Source: Chlorophyllum brunneum (taxonomy: Eukaryota > Basidiomycota > Agaricomycetes > Agaricales > Agaricaceae). Taken from it: a DNA stretch of 64,000 bases. The notes below the pieces were generated by a model. That model was given only the letters and a program-made list of their open reading frames with translations, made no database searches and was not told the origin of the DNA. Positions within the stretch are counted from its first letter, which is position 1. Every line of letters starts with the position of its first letter. Of the stretch, positions 36,501 through 47,296 are shown one piece after another. The position numbers and the translations under genes were made by a program. The stretch lies in the NCBI GenBank assembly GCA_963576785.1, contig OY756146.1, forward strand, positions 1,302,001 to 1,366,000, read 5' to 3'.

Positions 36501-37375
36501 CCAAAAATATCATGAGATCCGTGGCTGGGTTGAACTTCTACTCCACTCCTTCTCACAGTCTGAGAATGCATCCTCGGATAAACGGTTGGTTTTGCTAGTG
36601 AAACTGCTACAATCGCCCATCACATCCCACTACCACTCAGATAGCTTTGTATGAACGAGATGTGGACACCCTAGTCACCGGCCCATCCAGCCCTGCAATG
36701 GAAGCAATAATTTAGTACGTTAATACCCAGGCGGGTGGAAAACAAACGGGAAAGGCGTATCACATCGCCGGAGCGTCAACAGGATGGAAAGAAAGGTGGA
36801 TAAGAACAAGGATCAGTCGAGAGAGCCCTTAATAATACACTTGAAAGACCGATCGTTCAAACTGTGGGTTGTCGAAGCATGCTCAAATATACAGGCCCTG
36901 AATGCCAACCCTCGACGGCAAGCGACTCATGTGCTTTCACCGACCATCAGACTGCATGTCCGTAGGGTTTAGATTTATCGCGGGTGTAAATCGTTTCTCT
37001 CCTGGGCTATCTCCACCCCTTTCCGGGAGTATCGATAGAATGAGGAAAGCACAAGGCTGCAACATGGCCACGCATGTATTGCGGAACGCAATGATGGTCG
37101 TCATCAGGGATTGGGTGATGCAGTCGGGGTAAGGCAAAAAAGTAAGGGAACTGGAGGTCCAGAAATGGATTGTTAAAGTACGCATACCCAGTCTCTGGGT
37201 GACTGCGTGAATGTAATGGATAGCTGAAAGTAACAGCACAGTGTAAGGTTGATCACCCTGGCAAGGTCCAGGAAACGACGTCATGGACAGAACGGCTCCC
37301 TCTGGAGTGAAATAAACCGAAATGAAAGTATGGGATCGGGGCATGAGTAGCCAAGGAATGAAAGATGGTACTCAC
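30571..37375. other. Gene-poor stretch of 6.8 kb
   Basis: I find no gene I can support between the malic enzyme start and the last traced exon of the short-chain dehydrogenase. Open frames are short on both strands. I see no reverse transcriptase, transposase or integrase motif, no clear terminal repeats and no tRNA. Two pieces on the minus strand near 34530-34405 and 34310-33970 look coding-like (one ends in a hydrophobic stretch, one includes YWLVFPLIAFKLI) but do not assemble into an intact gene. The final exon of the dehydrogenase should lie within the first few hundred bases at the right end. The stretch may be decayed mobile or accessory DNA. Confidence 0.5.
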
Positions 37376-38764
37376 TCCATCAACAACCAACAATTCGCCA
37401 CAGATGTATTGGCTGGCACGACTGGAAAGGAATACAGCTGGGCCAGCAAAGTCTTTCGGCTCTCCCCACCTTCCTGCAGGTATCCTTTCAGATATCTGCC
37501 GCAACCTGATGGGATCCTTCAGTAAATTTTCGTTCCTATAGTGGGATAAATCCGTCAGTTTGAGGTCGCATGACGCCGTGAGTATCACGCGAAAAGTAGC
37601 AAAATGAATAGGAAGATCGCTCAAACCCAGCAAGAGGGCATGAAATGGCGTGTTTTTGGGTTTAGGCGTGTCAGGGTAGCCTGGAAAATTACTCAGGGAA
37701 AAATGAAGACAGTGAATGGACGGATCCGGCCCTTTGCTCGAGAAAGTGTGGTGAAATGCGAAACAGTTACTGTTGTTCGAATGTTACCAATAACTGGGCA
37801 AAGTAAAACGCCACACTTCATTTTGCGGATGCTATTCACCCAAGTGTCCATTAGAAGACACATGTTACGCGAAAATGACACAGAAACAGAAAATGGCTGT
37901 GTCAGTCTGGATAGGGCTCAAGAAGTGGCTGGGATGTACAAATTCACGGACTCTGAGCTGTAGACCAGACCTCATCCCATAAACAACGGGTAGAAAAAAT
38001 GGCAAGGAAAATGCAAAACCGAAAGAAGAGGGGCCGAAAACGGGAGTTCGGAAGATACATACATATCAGTTGCAATATACCCAGGGCAGATACCGTTGAC
38101 CTGAACGTTATGTTGGCTCCATTCGTTGGAAAGTGCCTTCGTGAGTTGACCAAGTGCGCCCTTGGCGGCGGCATATGCCGGGACGGTAAGACCACCCTGA
38201 AAGGTGAGAAGAGAGCAGAAATTGATGATCTTGCCACGTCGGAGGGGCACCATGTGTTTGCCTGCAGCCTGGGCCAGGATCCAACACACCTTGAGGTTAA
38301 TGTTGATAACCTGCAGTTGCATAGTATGATCAACTAAGATGAAGCAGGGGAGGGATATGGACACTTGCGTCGTCCCAGTCGGTTTCCGGAAACGACACTG
38401 CAGGATGACGGCGTTGGATGCCTGCACAATTGATGAGAATGTGGATGTTGCCACCCACGGCCCCGAGAGCGCGAGGGAAGAGGCCGCGAACTTGCTCGAT
38501 ATCCTCAAGATCACAATGCAGGATGGTAGCAGAGGCTCCGCGAGCAATAATCGCATTATGGGTATCTCTGTTCTCGACACCGTCTGGACCTGGAGGACGC
38601 TGGACGAGACAGATATTTGCACCTGCTTCGGCAAGAGCAAGGGCACAAGCAGCACCAATGCCTCGTGTAGCACCAGTGATCAGAACGTTGTTACCGTGAA
38701 GGTCGAAGAGAGAAAGAGCAGGTAGGTCTAGGGGAGGATCCATAGGGAATGAAATGAGATGCAC
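37376..38764 (-). CDS. Short-chain dehydrogenase, 2-deoxy-D-gluconate 3-dehydrogenase-like
   Basis: This is an NAD(P)-dependent SDR of the KduD-like group, which oxidises deoxy-sugar acids or related polyols; the exact substrate is inferred. Exons 38764-38369, 38310-38063 and 37535-37376 are in phase. The cofactor motif is TGATRGIG, followed by LINCAG. The active-site Tyr and Lys are in [14 protein letters not shown], with Ser in INFCSLL. The C-terminal motifs [15 protein letters not shown] and GELLVVDG are present. The first intron (38368-38311) has a GC donor with consensus GCAAGT. The second (38062-37536) is 527 nt, ten times the usual size here. The last exon, after VVDG, is short in the family and I could not fix it, so the 37376 end is the last supported base. 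An alternative start is at 38743. Confidence 0.87.
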
Positions 38765-39043
38765 AAGCTGAGCGCTTCAAGTACAAGAATATCAGGGTCG
38801 GTCCGAGAGTCCAAGGCTGCACCATGGGGGAACGTGGGAAGAACGCGAGATCCGACTGCGTGGTTCCGATTTAGACACCAGATTCGATTCGCGTGACGGT
38901 GGCATGTGTGACACAATCGAGATCTGGGGAGGACGGCGGGGAGTCGGACCGGCGCCCTCTCAGTTCGATAATTGACGACTTTGCGAATGCTATATAAATC
39001 CTCCCAGTCCTCCTCGCCAGCACAGTTTCTCTTCTTCCTCAGC
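38765..39043. promoter_or_regulatory. Shared divergent promoter region of the two oxidoreductase genes
   Basis: Only 279 bp separate the start codons of the short-chain dehydrogenase (-) and the polyol dehydrogenase (+). A TATATAAA element at 38991-38998 sits 53 bp before the plus-strand ATG. Sharing of regulatory sites, and so co-regulation, is likely but inferred. Confidence 0.6.
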
Positions 39044-40501
39044 ATGTCTACCTCATCTTTCCACACCCAGCACGCCGCCGTTCTTCACAATGCAAAGGAC
39101 CTCCGCATCGAGCAGCGCCCCGTCTGGCCACCCCAGCCTGGCCACGTCCAAGTCGAGATCATGTCTACTGGCCTTTGCGGCAGTGATCGTACGCAATATC
39201 GTCCCTCCAGCCTGTTCATGTCTAACCATGTGCACAGTACACTATTACAAGCACGGTCGCAACGGTGACTTTGCCGTTCGCCAACCCCTCGTTCTCGGCC
39301 ATGAAGCTGCAGGCATCGTGACTGCTCTGGGCGGTGGTTTCACTGGCTTTGAAATCGGTCAGCGTGTCGCAATCGAGGCTGGTATTATGTGCCGTGAATG
39401 CAGCTTCTGCAGAGGTGGTCGTTACAACCTCTGCAAATCCATGCGCTTTTGCAGTAGTGCAGCTGCCTTCCCTCATGTCGACGGTACCCTTCAAACTCGT
39501 ATCAATCACCCTGCTCACGTTCTACATCCGTATGTTTTATTAATCTCCGCCATTGTTATGAGCACCAGTTAACGCCTTCTGCCATCACATAGACTACCGG
39601 ATAGCTGCTCCTTTGAGAAGGCTGCCCTTGCGGAACCCCTATCCGTCCTCGTTCATGCTTCAAGGCGGGCCGGTCTTACTGCCGGACAATCTGTCCTTGT
39701 TCTTGGCACGGGCGCGATCGGTATTCTCGCCTGTGCCCTCGCAAAATCTATGGGAGCCTCGCGCGTCGCTGCCATCGACATCAACGAATCTCGTCTCGAG
39801 TTTGCTCAGAAAAATGGATTCGCTCAACAGACGTTTTGTTTTCCTCCTGCTGATAGGCCCAGGAATGCAGAAGAACAACTGCAGAGAGCAAAGGAAAATG
39901 CGACTGTTGCTCTCGCCGCGTTTGGCAAGGAAGAAGGCTTTGATGTCGTCTTCGAATGCTCCGGTGCGGAGTCGTGCATTCAGATGTCAATTCATGTGAG
40001 TCTCGAATCTACCCATTTTACTTCATCTTGCTTCCGTTGGCTTGGACCCTTTGCTTCTTCACCGACGTCCCCAACTATTCTTAAACGTCGCACCATATGC
40101 TCCCTTCTCTCCACCACCCTGGATCTAGTCAACTTACTTCCTCCTCGGGTCTTTCATCGTTCACAAGGAATGACCTAACGCCGTTTCTTCCTTTTTGCCA
40201 GGCTGCCATGACCGGCGGCAAAGTCATGCTCATCGGCATGGGCACAAGAAACTTGGTGCTACCACTATCTGCCGCCGCCCTCCGAGAAGTTGACATTCAT
40301 GGCTCATTCCGTTATGCCAACACCTACCCAACAGCCCTGAGACTTCTCAGTACTGGCAAGTTGGAGAACGTGGAAAAGCTGGTGACCCATCGGTTCAGTT
40401 TGCAAGATACCAGGAAGGCCTTTGAAACCCTCGAACGGGGGGCCGATGAGGATGGTCGGCTAGTCATGAAGATCATGGTTGGTGATAGTTACGCCTCGTG
40501 A
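39044..40501 (+). CDS. Zinc-dependent polyol dehydrogenase (sorbitol/xylitol/L-arabinitol type)
   Basis: This is a medium-chain NAD-dependent dehydrogenase that would oxidise a sugar alcohol to a ketose. The start is MSTSSFHTQH. Exon 1 is 39044-39188, exon 2 starts at 39238, and three introns in all are needed. Catalytic zinc ligands are in STGLCGSD and GHEAAG. The structural zinc loop is CRECSFCRGGRYNLC with four Cys. The coenzyme site is VLGTGAIGILA and ends near AAIDIN. Conserved blocks HPAHVLHPLPDSCSFEKAAL and AMTGGKVMLIGMG match sorbitol/xylitol dehydrogenases. An insert of about 25 residues (around NAEEQLQRAKENA) follows the coenzyme-binding fold, as in some fungal members. The third intron is about 200 nt. 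Its divergent partner is also a sugar oxidoreductase, which suggests a joint catabolic role. Confidence 0.9.
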
Positions 40502-43500
40502 AGGACTCCCCGTTCTGGCCCCTTCCCCTAATGTTCCCCTTCCTGTCGACCCGAATTCCAGATACACACATACCCCCTATCCCAGCAATTTCCCGCGTTT
40601 CCCCACATGTCGCGAGCGGCATTCGTACTTATTTGCCGGGATACAAAAACCCGGACCCGTCTCGACTCGCCACCACTCTCACATTTCCATCTTGATAGCT
40701 ATAGAACTTTGGACTTGTATCTATGTTCCAGCGCATGTACATTCACATTGCGTATTTCTGGTTCTCACGTCACCTTCTCATGGTTTACAGTTAGCAATCT
40801 TGTACTTTACTGCAACTTTTCCCTTTGTCTTCGCAAAACACGCAAATCGTCCTCAAAACGATCATATACTGCATATATACCTGAGGTTATACATAGGCCG
40901 AAATGAACATTGATCCGTTCCTTCATAAGGCTTATGCCTTTTATGCATGACTTTGAATGTTCTGCGCCTTGGAGTTCTGCGACTCGGCGAATTTCTTCAC
41001 CCGTCGATTGTGGTATATACTCTTAACTCTGACGTATGTCCCATGCCCACAGCGAGCTGCACTGCTGCAGTGATAATTCCAGGAAAGGCAAATCCTTCCT
41101 CGTGGTACTGTAGCGTATTCTCAAACGTTTCGGCTCGGAATGCCAGGATCCAACCACACTTGGAAATGCCTTCGCCTTCGGGCAAACCTATGCGACAAGC
41201 ACAAAGGCGGCTGACCCTGTGAGTGGATGGTTAGCGGTCTTTAATGGGCTATAACAGGCTTTTAGTCGCGTATGAACACCTGACAATGGTATATTCACCG
41301 GACACCAAACCTTGCTTAACAGCTCAGCCGGTTACCGCGATGTATACCGAGAGTTTCGGAAAAAGTACCAGGTTTTTGCACCCCGCCCAAACCGATGTCG
41401 ACGTGCACCCAGGTCACTGGTTCACAGAAAACCACTGATCATCGATCATCGATCATCACGCATCTCATCAGCACTGTCAAACGAATATGCGCCGATGCGC
41501 ATGTCACCTAACAAGCCGTTATCCCAAATTGGGAACTAGATAGTTGGGAAACCAGGGATATGACGCAAGGCGATGTCGACCGGGTATTGATGACAGGTTG
41601 GGGGTCTGATTTTAACGATAATAACAGGGAGCATATTCAAAGAGATAATGGCCGGGCCGCTCGGGAGTTTGTGATCTGTTTATGCAATCTGCTAATACGT
41701 GATCAAGCCGTCGAAAGAGCCCTGGATTCGATTGGTAGGATGTCACTCAAAGCCAGTTGGCAGGACTGTATTAGGACTGTGTTATCATGATTCAGAAGTG
41801 CACCCTAACACGAATGCGCAGCAGTGCCTATACTCCAACGGGCAGGGACCAAACTGCTTCGTTTAGCATTAACAGTGTGGGGTATTGGAAATTAGTACAC
41901 GTGTCGGCGTGTTTGACGTTGGTAGCGGTTGTATTTTGGTCGTACTCGACCCTCGGTATCGGTCGGGAGCGATATGTTGGAAGCTGCATCTAGGGACTTT
42001 GGGGCCTGAATATCTTCGTGAGCTCAGAGACGCGAATCAGGAAGTTTGGTATCTGCATCGATTGAAAGTGATCTAAGGCAATTCCCCCGAGCTCTTGTCC
42101 TGAGCTTTTCAACCCCAGCGGCCAGAGGACTCGAGTATGGGACACCGATGTGTAACCCCAAGCTTCTACTGAAATCACGATCAAATTTGATGCATCAGAA
42201 GCCAACTTCACAATCAATCACGGGCCATGTTCCCTGGCTGTTATCCTTTGTCTGTCATAATGTGACCGTGGATCATCATGGCCGGCTCGAGTGTTCTGCA
42301 AGTGTGGGTAGCCAACTGCAGCCAACTCAATAACACCATTGCTCAGAAAGCTGAGAGCCTGTCTGTGCCCACGATGCTTCCTCTGCCACGATGATTTGCA
42401 AGGGACGACGGACTTCGCTGTCGTGTCTCACGCCTATCTGGCCTTGGGTATAAGATATAATCGGTGTTCATATCCATATCACCGACGACGATTCGTAGAT
42501 TTCTGCATTACGCATCTTACCCGAGTGCATGCACAAGCCTGCGTCGCGAGGTAAAGCCAATAGCGGTTGAAGGCTATCAAAATGTGGCATGGGTGTGTGA
42601 CCACTGCCCCTCCGTCATCCATCTTCTCCTGTGGGGCGAGGGCACAGGTTATTAGACGGAGGGTTATTTGAGGACGTGAAGTCCTTGACAAAAGTGAACA
42701 ATCTGATCCCCGGAAACGATGTTTGCTCGCACCAGCTTTTCAACCAGTGTCCAGCAACCCCAAAACCGAGGCTGGAGTTCGCCGCAGGTGTAGGGCTTTT
42801 GAGTGTCCTATGTCATGTCCGGTCGCCGAAATCATCGACTTCAATCTTTCCCTGTCCTTTAACAGTGTTCTGTTGTTTCAGTGTATCGTGATAAACCTGC
42901 ATATACAACACCAGGGAGGCCCTTGGATGGGGCTATCAAGGACGGAAATAATTTGAAATCTTACCTGTGCCCAGAATGCTTCATTGAAAGTAGCTGTCAG
43001 AATCCACAGGACCTTAACGTCATTGCAACATACAACGATAGGCATCACAAACAAGTGGTCTTAACAATAGCCTCAGCCCAGATTTCTCCGAAGTCCTCAA
43101 ATCTACGGGCACGCTCACGGTTGTTCTTGCGTAGACCTTTTACGTCAACAGATCAGCGACGGGAGATGTAACTACGACAAAAATATATGTCCCCCCCTTC
43201 TTTTTCTTGGGAGCTTCTACGCCGAAGGAGCTGAGATTGGCGGAGAGATGCACTGGTGAGAAAATTTGTGGCTGGCTGCGAATGCTGGCACATGAATGTC
43301 CGCCACCCGGCCCTGACTGCGAATGAAGAACCAATGGATGCCCGCGGTTGTCCCACACCTGGTGGCTTTCTTCTGATAGTTCGAATGCACTTGTATATAT
43401 CCAAATTCTCCATGACTTAACGCCGCTCGCTTCTCTGGGACAGGTATTGGAGCCTGAGAATGGGAGGTTTGACTATCCAGGCTGGCAGAATCCTGTCGGG

Positions 43501-44525
43501 GAAAAGTCACAACGAAAGACCATTCGTCATCGTCCTCAAGGAGAACGTCCGAGAAGAGTGTTTGTATCCTGTTATGCCGTCAAGTTCGGTCTGGGTCGGT
43601 GGCGTCTATGAGGCAGTCCTGCTATGGCACTTGAGGTCCAGTCGAATGGTCTTGATCCGTAGTGTAAGAAAAGTGTTAGATTGGCTGGTCCTAGTCGAAT
43701 GCAAGACCACGAAACATCAAAGCCGTCGTATAGTGTATATTCAAACTACCGGAACACACCCACGAGCTAGCAATGCACGAGCACACACACCTCAATGTAA
43801 GGAGCTAACGAAGGGATGGGTGAAGACCTTGGTGACAAATTTAGGGCAACGGTTGAGGTCCTCACGGACTGAAGACGACAGATCCCATCCTGATTCGTCA
43901 ATAGTCCACTTCTCATGGGAGAACTATTAGTGCGGTCATCCGACGTAAACGCTCTATCGTGGTCAGAGTAGCAGTAGATATTTTTATGGACTGTTGAAAA
44001 CCAGACAGTCGGATGACCCAACCTAAACGGGTCTCAGCGCATCGTTCCATTTTACAGACGTTGTTAAGCAGCTCTGGAGATTGAAGTGATTAAAGTGATG
44101 GTGGTAGGGATATGTTGCTTTGAGCATCATAGGCTCGCATAGTTGCTATTAAGGACGTACTTTCCTCTTTTATTAGACGAACAGGCCTGATCGTAGTCCT
44201 TGATGGACTTAATCATTAGTGCGGTTCAACAGACACGGAGGTTAGGGCGCATTCATTTGCCTGAGTTCTTACAGGTCCACCGGCCGGGGTTCGGCTTTGT
44301 GATACTGAGGTGTGGCGAACACTCAAAAGCTGCTCGAAGACAGAGGGCAGGGGTAGAAGTGATGTGAGATCATGACCCCAGAGGCACGGTCAGGATTTGT
44401 GGCGTAAGATGTTGTGCTCCTATTCGCCAAGAAGCGTCGCTTGCCAAACCCATCGTGAGAAACATCATCGTCTTACCTTGACTTGGAACACCCCTCACGC
44501 CATCACCACCATTACTCCGACAGCA
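40502..44525. other. Gene-poor stretch of 4 kb with coding-like remnants
   Basis: I see no intact gene. Two pieces have coding-like composition: a plus-strand frame at 41560-41790 (76 codons, includes REHIQRDNGRAAREFVICL) and a minus-strand frame at 41185-40997 (includes AFRAETFENTLQYHEEGF). Neither extends into a clean multi-exon model and I do not recognise the families. They may be remnants of decayed genes. No transposon domains or long repeats were seen. Confidence 0.45.
41437..41457. repeat. Short tandem repeat, GATCATC x 3
   Basis: Three perfect copies of a 7-bp unit lie in the gene-poor stretch. It is too short to mean much alone. Confidence 0.7.
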
Positions 44526-45797
44526 ATGGACAGAACCCACCTCAAGTTCATCGCAGCGCCAATGGTCGGCCAATCAGATTTCCCCTTTCGCGTTCTTTCA
44601 CGCAGACATGGTGCCACTTTGGCCTACACGCAGATGCTGATGCCGAATAGGCTCCTCAATGACCAGGAATACCTTGAAAGCCAGCTCAAAGGTTTATCTG
44701 CTGTTGCTTCGGGCCTCGAGGAACCTGTTGTCGTCCAGCTTTGCGGGAATAGTCCTGATATAATTGTCCATGCTGGAAGAAAGCTGCAAAATCATTGCCA
44801 GGGAATAGGTAACTGTTGCCGTTCAGTATATGTCACCGCTTGGTACAATGTACAAAGGTGATTAGATCTTAATCTTGGATGTCCTCAAGAGCACGCCCGA
44901 GATGGCCGCTTTGGTGCTTACCTGTTGGGACAAAGTGACTGGCCCCTTGTTGAAACGTTAGGTACGAATACTTCTGAGGTGCTGGTGGCGAACAGCTAAA
45001 TTGACTGAGGCTCGTAGTATCGTCTATGGTTCAATCCTTTACCGTCCCTGTATCCGTGAAAATGAGACTATGTCAGCCTCAACCAAAGACACTGGAGTTT
45101 TCTCGGAGACTAGAAGGCTGCGGGGCTTCGTGGCTGACCCTTCACGCACGCACTGTCTCTGCTCGAAGGCGTCGGCAGGGAGCCGCGGATCTCGCTGAAG
45201 TCAAGCGACTAAAGGAAGTCCTGTCTATCCCAGTCATCAGCAATGGGAACGTCCGCGAACATACTGATCTTTGGAATAATCTGGCCTTCACTGGTGCTGA
45301 CGGGCTCATGGTTGGTGAGACGTTACTTAGAAATCCCTGGTGGGCGCATCTCCTTGACGTTGAGGTTTTTGTTGAGACATATAATTGCAGCATTTTTACG
45401 GACAGAGTCCCAGATCCCGTTGATATCTCACTGGAGTATCTTTCCCTGTGCCATCAGTATTCCGAACTCGCTTCCCTCAAAGCAATACAGACCCACATAC
45501 GGCATTTCATTGAATTTCAATGGTATGACTTGTAAGATCAGTGTCGTCACGGATCCCTGACCTGTCATTCTTTCCAGTAGTAGAAGGTCATGGTTCACCA
45601 AATTCAGAGCTGCGTTGTCCGCTACCAACTCGGTAGAGGAGATAGAACACCTCATTCGTCACAGAGTTGAATGGTGGCGTGGGCACAATTCCAAACGTTC
45701 ACCAGGTCCCAGCGAAGCAGGCGACGAAGACCGCAGTGGCCAAATCCATGGTTCGGACCTTTTGGCAGGGGATTTAGATTTATCCATGTTTGAATAA
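44526..45797 (+). CDS. DUS1: tRNA-dihydrouridine synthase, Dus1-like
   Basis: This is an FMN enzyme that reduces uridine to dihydrouridine in the tRNA D-loop. The start at 44526 (MDRTHLKFIAAPMVGQSDFPFR) puts the FMN-site motif APMVGQSD at the N-terminus as in the family. Later blocks are VVVQLCGNSPD, DLNLGCPQEHA with the catalytic Cys, VPVSVKMRL, SWLTLHARTV, PVISNGNV and ADGLMVGETLLRNPW. The C-terminal helical domain includes HQYSELASLKAIQTHIRHF and ends LDLSMFE. Several introns are needed, for example before DLNLGCPQ. A longer upstream ATG at 44397 gives an extension without family support. Assignment to the Dus1 rather than Dus4 branch rests on NLGCPQ and SRRHGATLAYTQML. Confidence 0.9.
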
Positions 45798-47296
45798 AGC
45801 TGCTTATCCAGCAATCTGTGGCGCCGTCAACTTTTGAAGGATAGTGTCGGCGTTTTTAATGTGGAATTCGATGTGAGAGCAATGGGGCTTACTTTTTCCG
45901 AAGCAGATTATCTGTGTGGCATTGGACGGAATTGCACGCCCGATGCCTTCGAGGTACAGTGTTAATAATACAATCGGTCTTCTAGGTTATATCACCGCAG
46001 CGGTAAATGTATTGTGGACGCGAGAGGAACCGGGTCGTCAGCAGTCACTTCCTTCGAAACTTGGTTCTCGTGCTTCCTGTCTCCAGTGATATCAGTCCAG
46101 AAGCTCAGGGCCTGTGCTGTTGTTTTTCCTTTTTGTGGTCGGGACCTTCTCATGTCACATTGATGTCCAGATTACGGATGTGTTCATGCTAGAGGTGTAT
46201 CAGCGGCTGTGACACGGAATTGACAACCAATAACGCTTGGCAACGCCACATTCATACTCTTGTAGCCAGGTATTTTCGACCCATCTTCACACTGTTCCAC
46301 GTTAACCTTTTGTAGACTCGCGTTATGGGCTTGTTGTAAAAATGCTTGTAATTCATACCAGCCCATTACGAAAATCAACCTCCAATGAGAGGAATGCACG
46401 ATGGTTTGATGAGCTGTGACTGCGCTTAATGTCATTCAAGCCATCTACCAACCAATTCGTTCCGATACGGAAGCTTTTGAGCCTTACCCACAGATGATGT
46501 CGTAATCGCTCAAATTTTGCTAGAGGTACAAAAAAAATACCATGAGGGACGTGCTTGTAAAAATCTTCAAGGGTCTTTTGATATTACCCTGCCTGTTTTC
46601 GCGGGTGTCCCGAGTCGGAAGATCTACTACTGGTTGGGCAGTATGGGTAGGCATCTTGTTGGCTATCTATGTGACGATATCCCTGTGCGGTGCCGGTGCA
46701 TAAGCCTCGGGACCAACTTGGTGTACCAAATGGTTTTATTTCTGTCAGGGGATCTCACTACCCCAGTTGCTCCAATGATTCACGTAATCATAAAATTTAG
46801 AGGGGTAATAATCAACAGACGTACCGCCATTCAGAAAATGGCAATGTAGAGCGCAGGAGACGTGGTCGTGAGAGGGAAGAGGAAGCTGATGGATACTGAT
46901 TATATTGATAAAGTATGTACAGAATCTTGAAGAGGAGCAAACAGAGGTGAAAAAAATATCGAAAAGTTCGTAGAGCTAATTTTGTGCGGGTCGTTGTTCT
47001 ACTATGAATGCTCTTCTGATGAATGGTCCTTGAAGATTGCTAATGGGTCCGATATCCATGGCTCTGTAAAAATTTCCAAAAACGTTTTCTTGGCTTTTGC
47101 ACTAATGATGGGTCCTACATCATCAACACCTCCACGCTCTCTAGTTTACCCATCTGTCCACGCTAACAGAAGGGCATCGTGAGTTCTCCGTAAGACCATC
47201 AGAAGGAAGCAAGATGGAAAAAGGTAAGATCGGAGGGGAGAGGGGGGAAAAAAGATCACAGGTACGAGTAGATTGGTCTTGCCAGGCCAGCCGTCA
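45798..47296. other. Intergenic region of 1.5 kb
   Basis: Frames of 60-110 codons occur, one on the plus strand at 46517-46849 and one on the minus strand at 46435-46184, but neither shows a known motif or fits a spliced model. The true last exon of the F-box gene may extend into this stretch. Nothing else can be supported. Confidence 0.5.

Noticed and set aside
36000..37800. tRNA genes suggested by GTTCGAA-like strings
   Set aside because: The strings lack matching acceptor and D-arm sequences at tRNA distances.
41437..41457. CRISPR-like repeat (GATCATC x 3)
   Set aside because: It is a contiguous 21-bp tandem repeat without spacers, in a fungal nuclear genome.
30571..44525. Retrotransposon or DNA transposon in the gene-poor stretches
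   Set aside because: I found no reverse transcriptase, integrase or transposase motif and no clear terminal repeats, so I do not call one.
45001..45560. Alternative frames overlapping the dihydrouridine synthase
   Set aside because: Only one frame shows the family blocks (VKMRL, LTLHARTV, VISNGNV); the rest are shadows.
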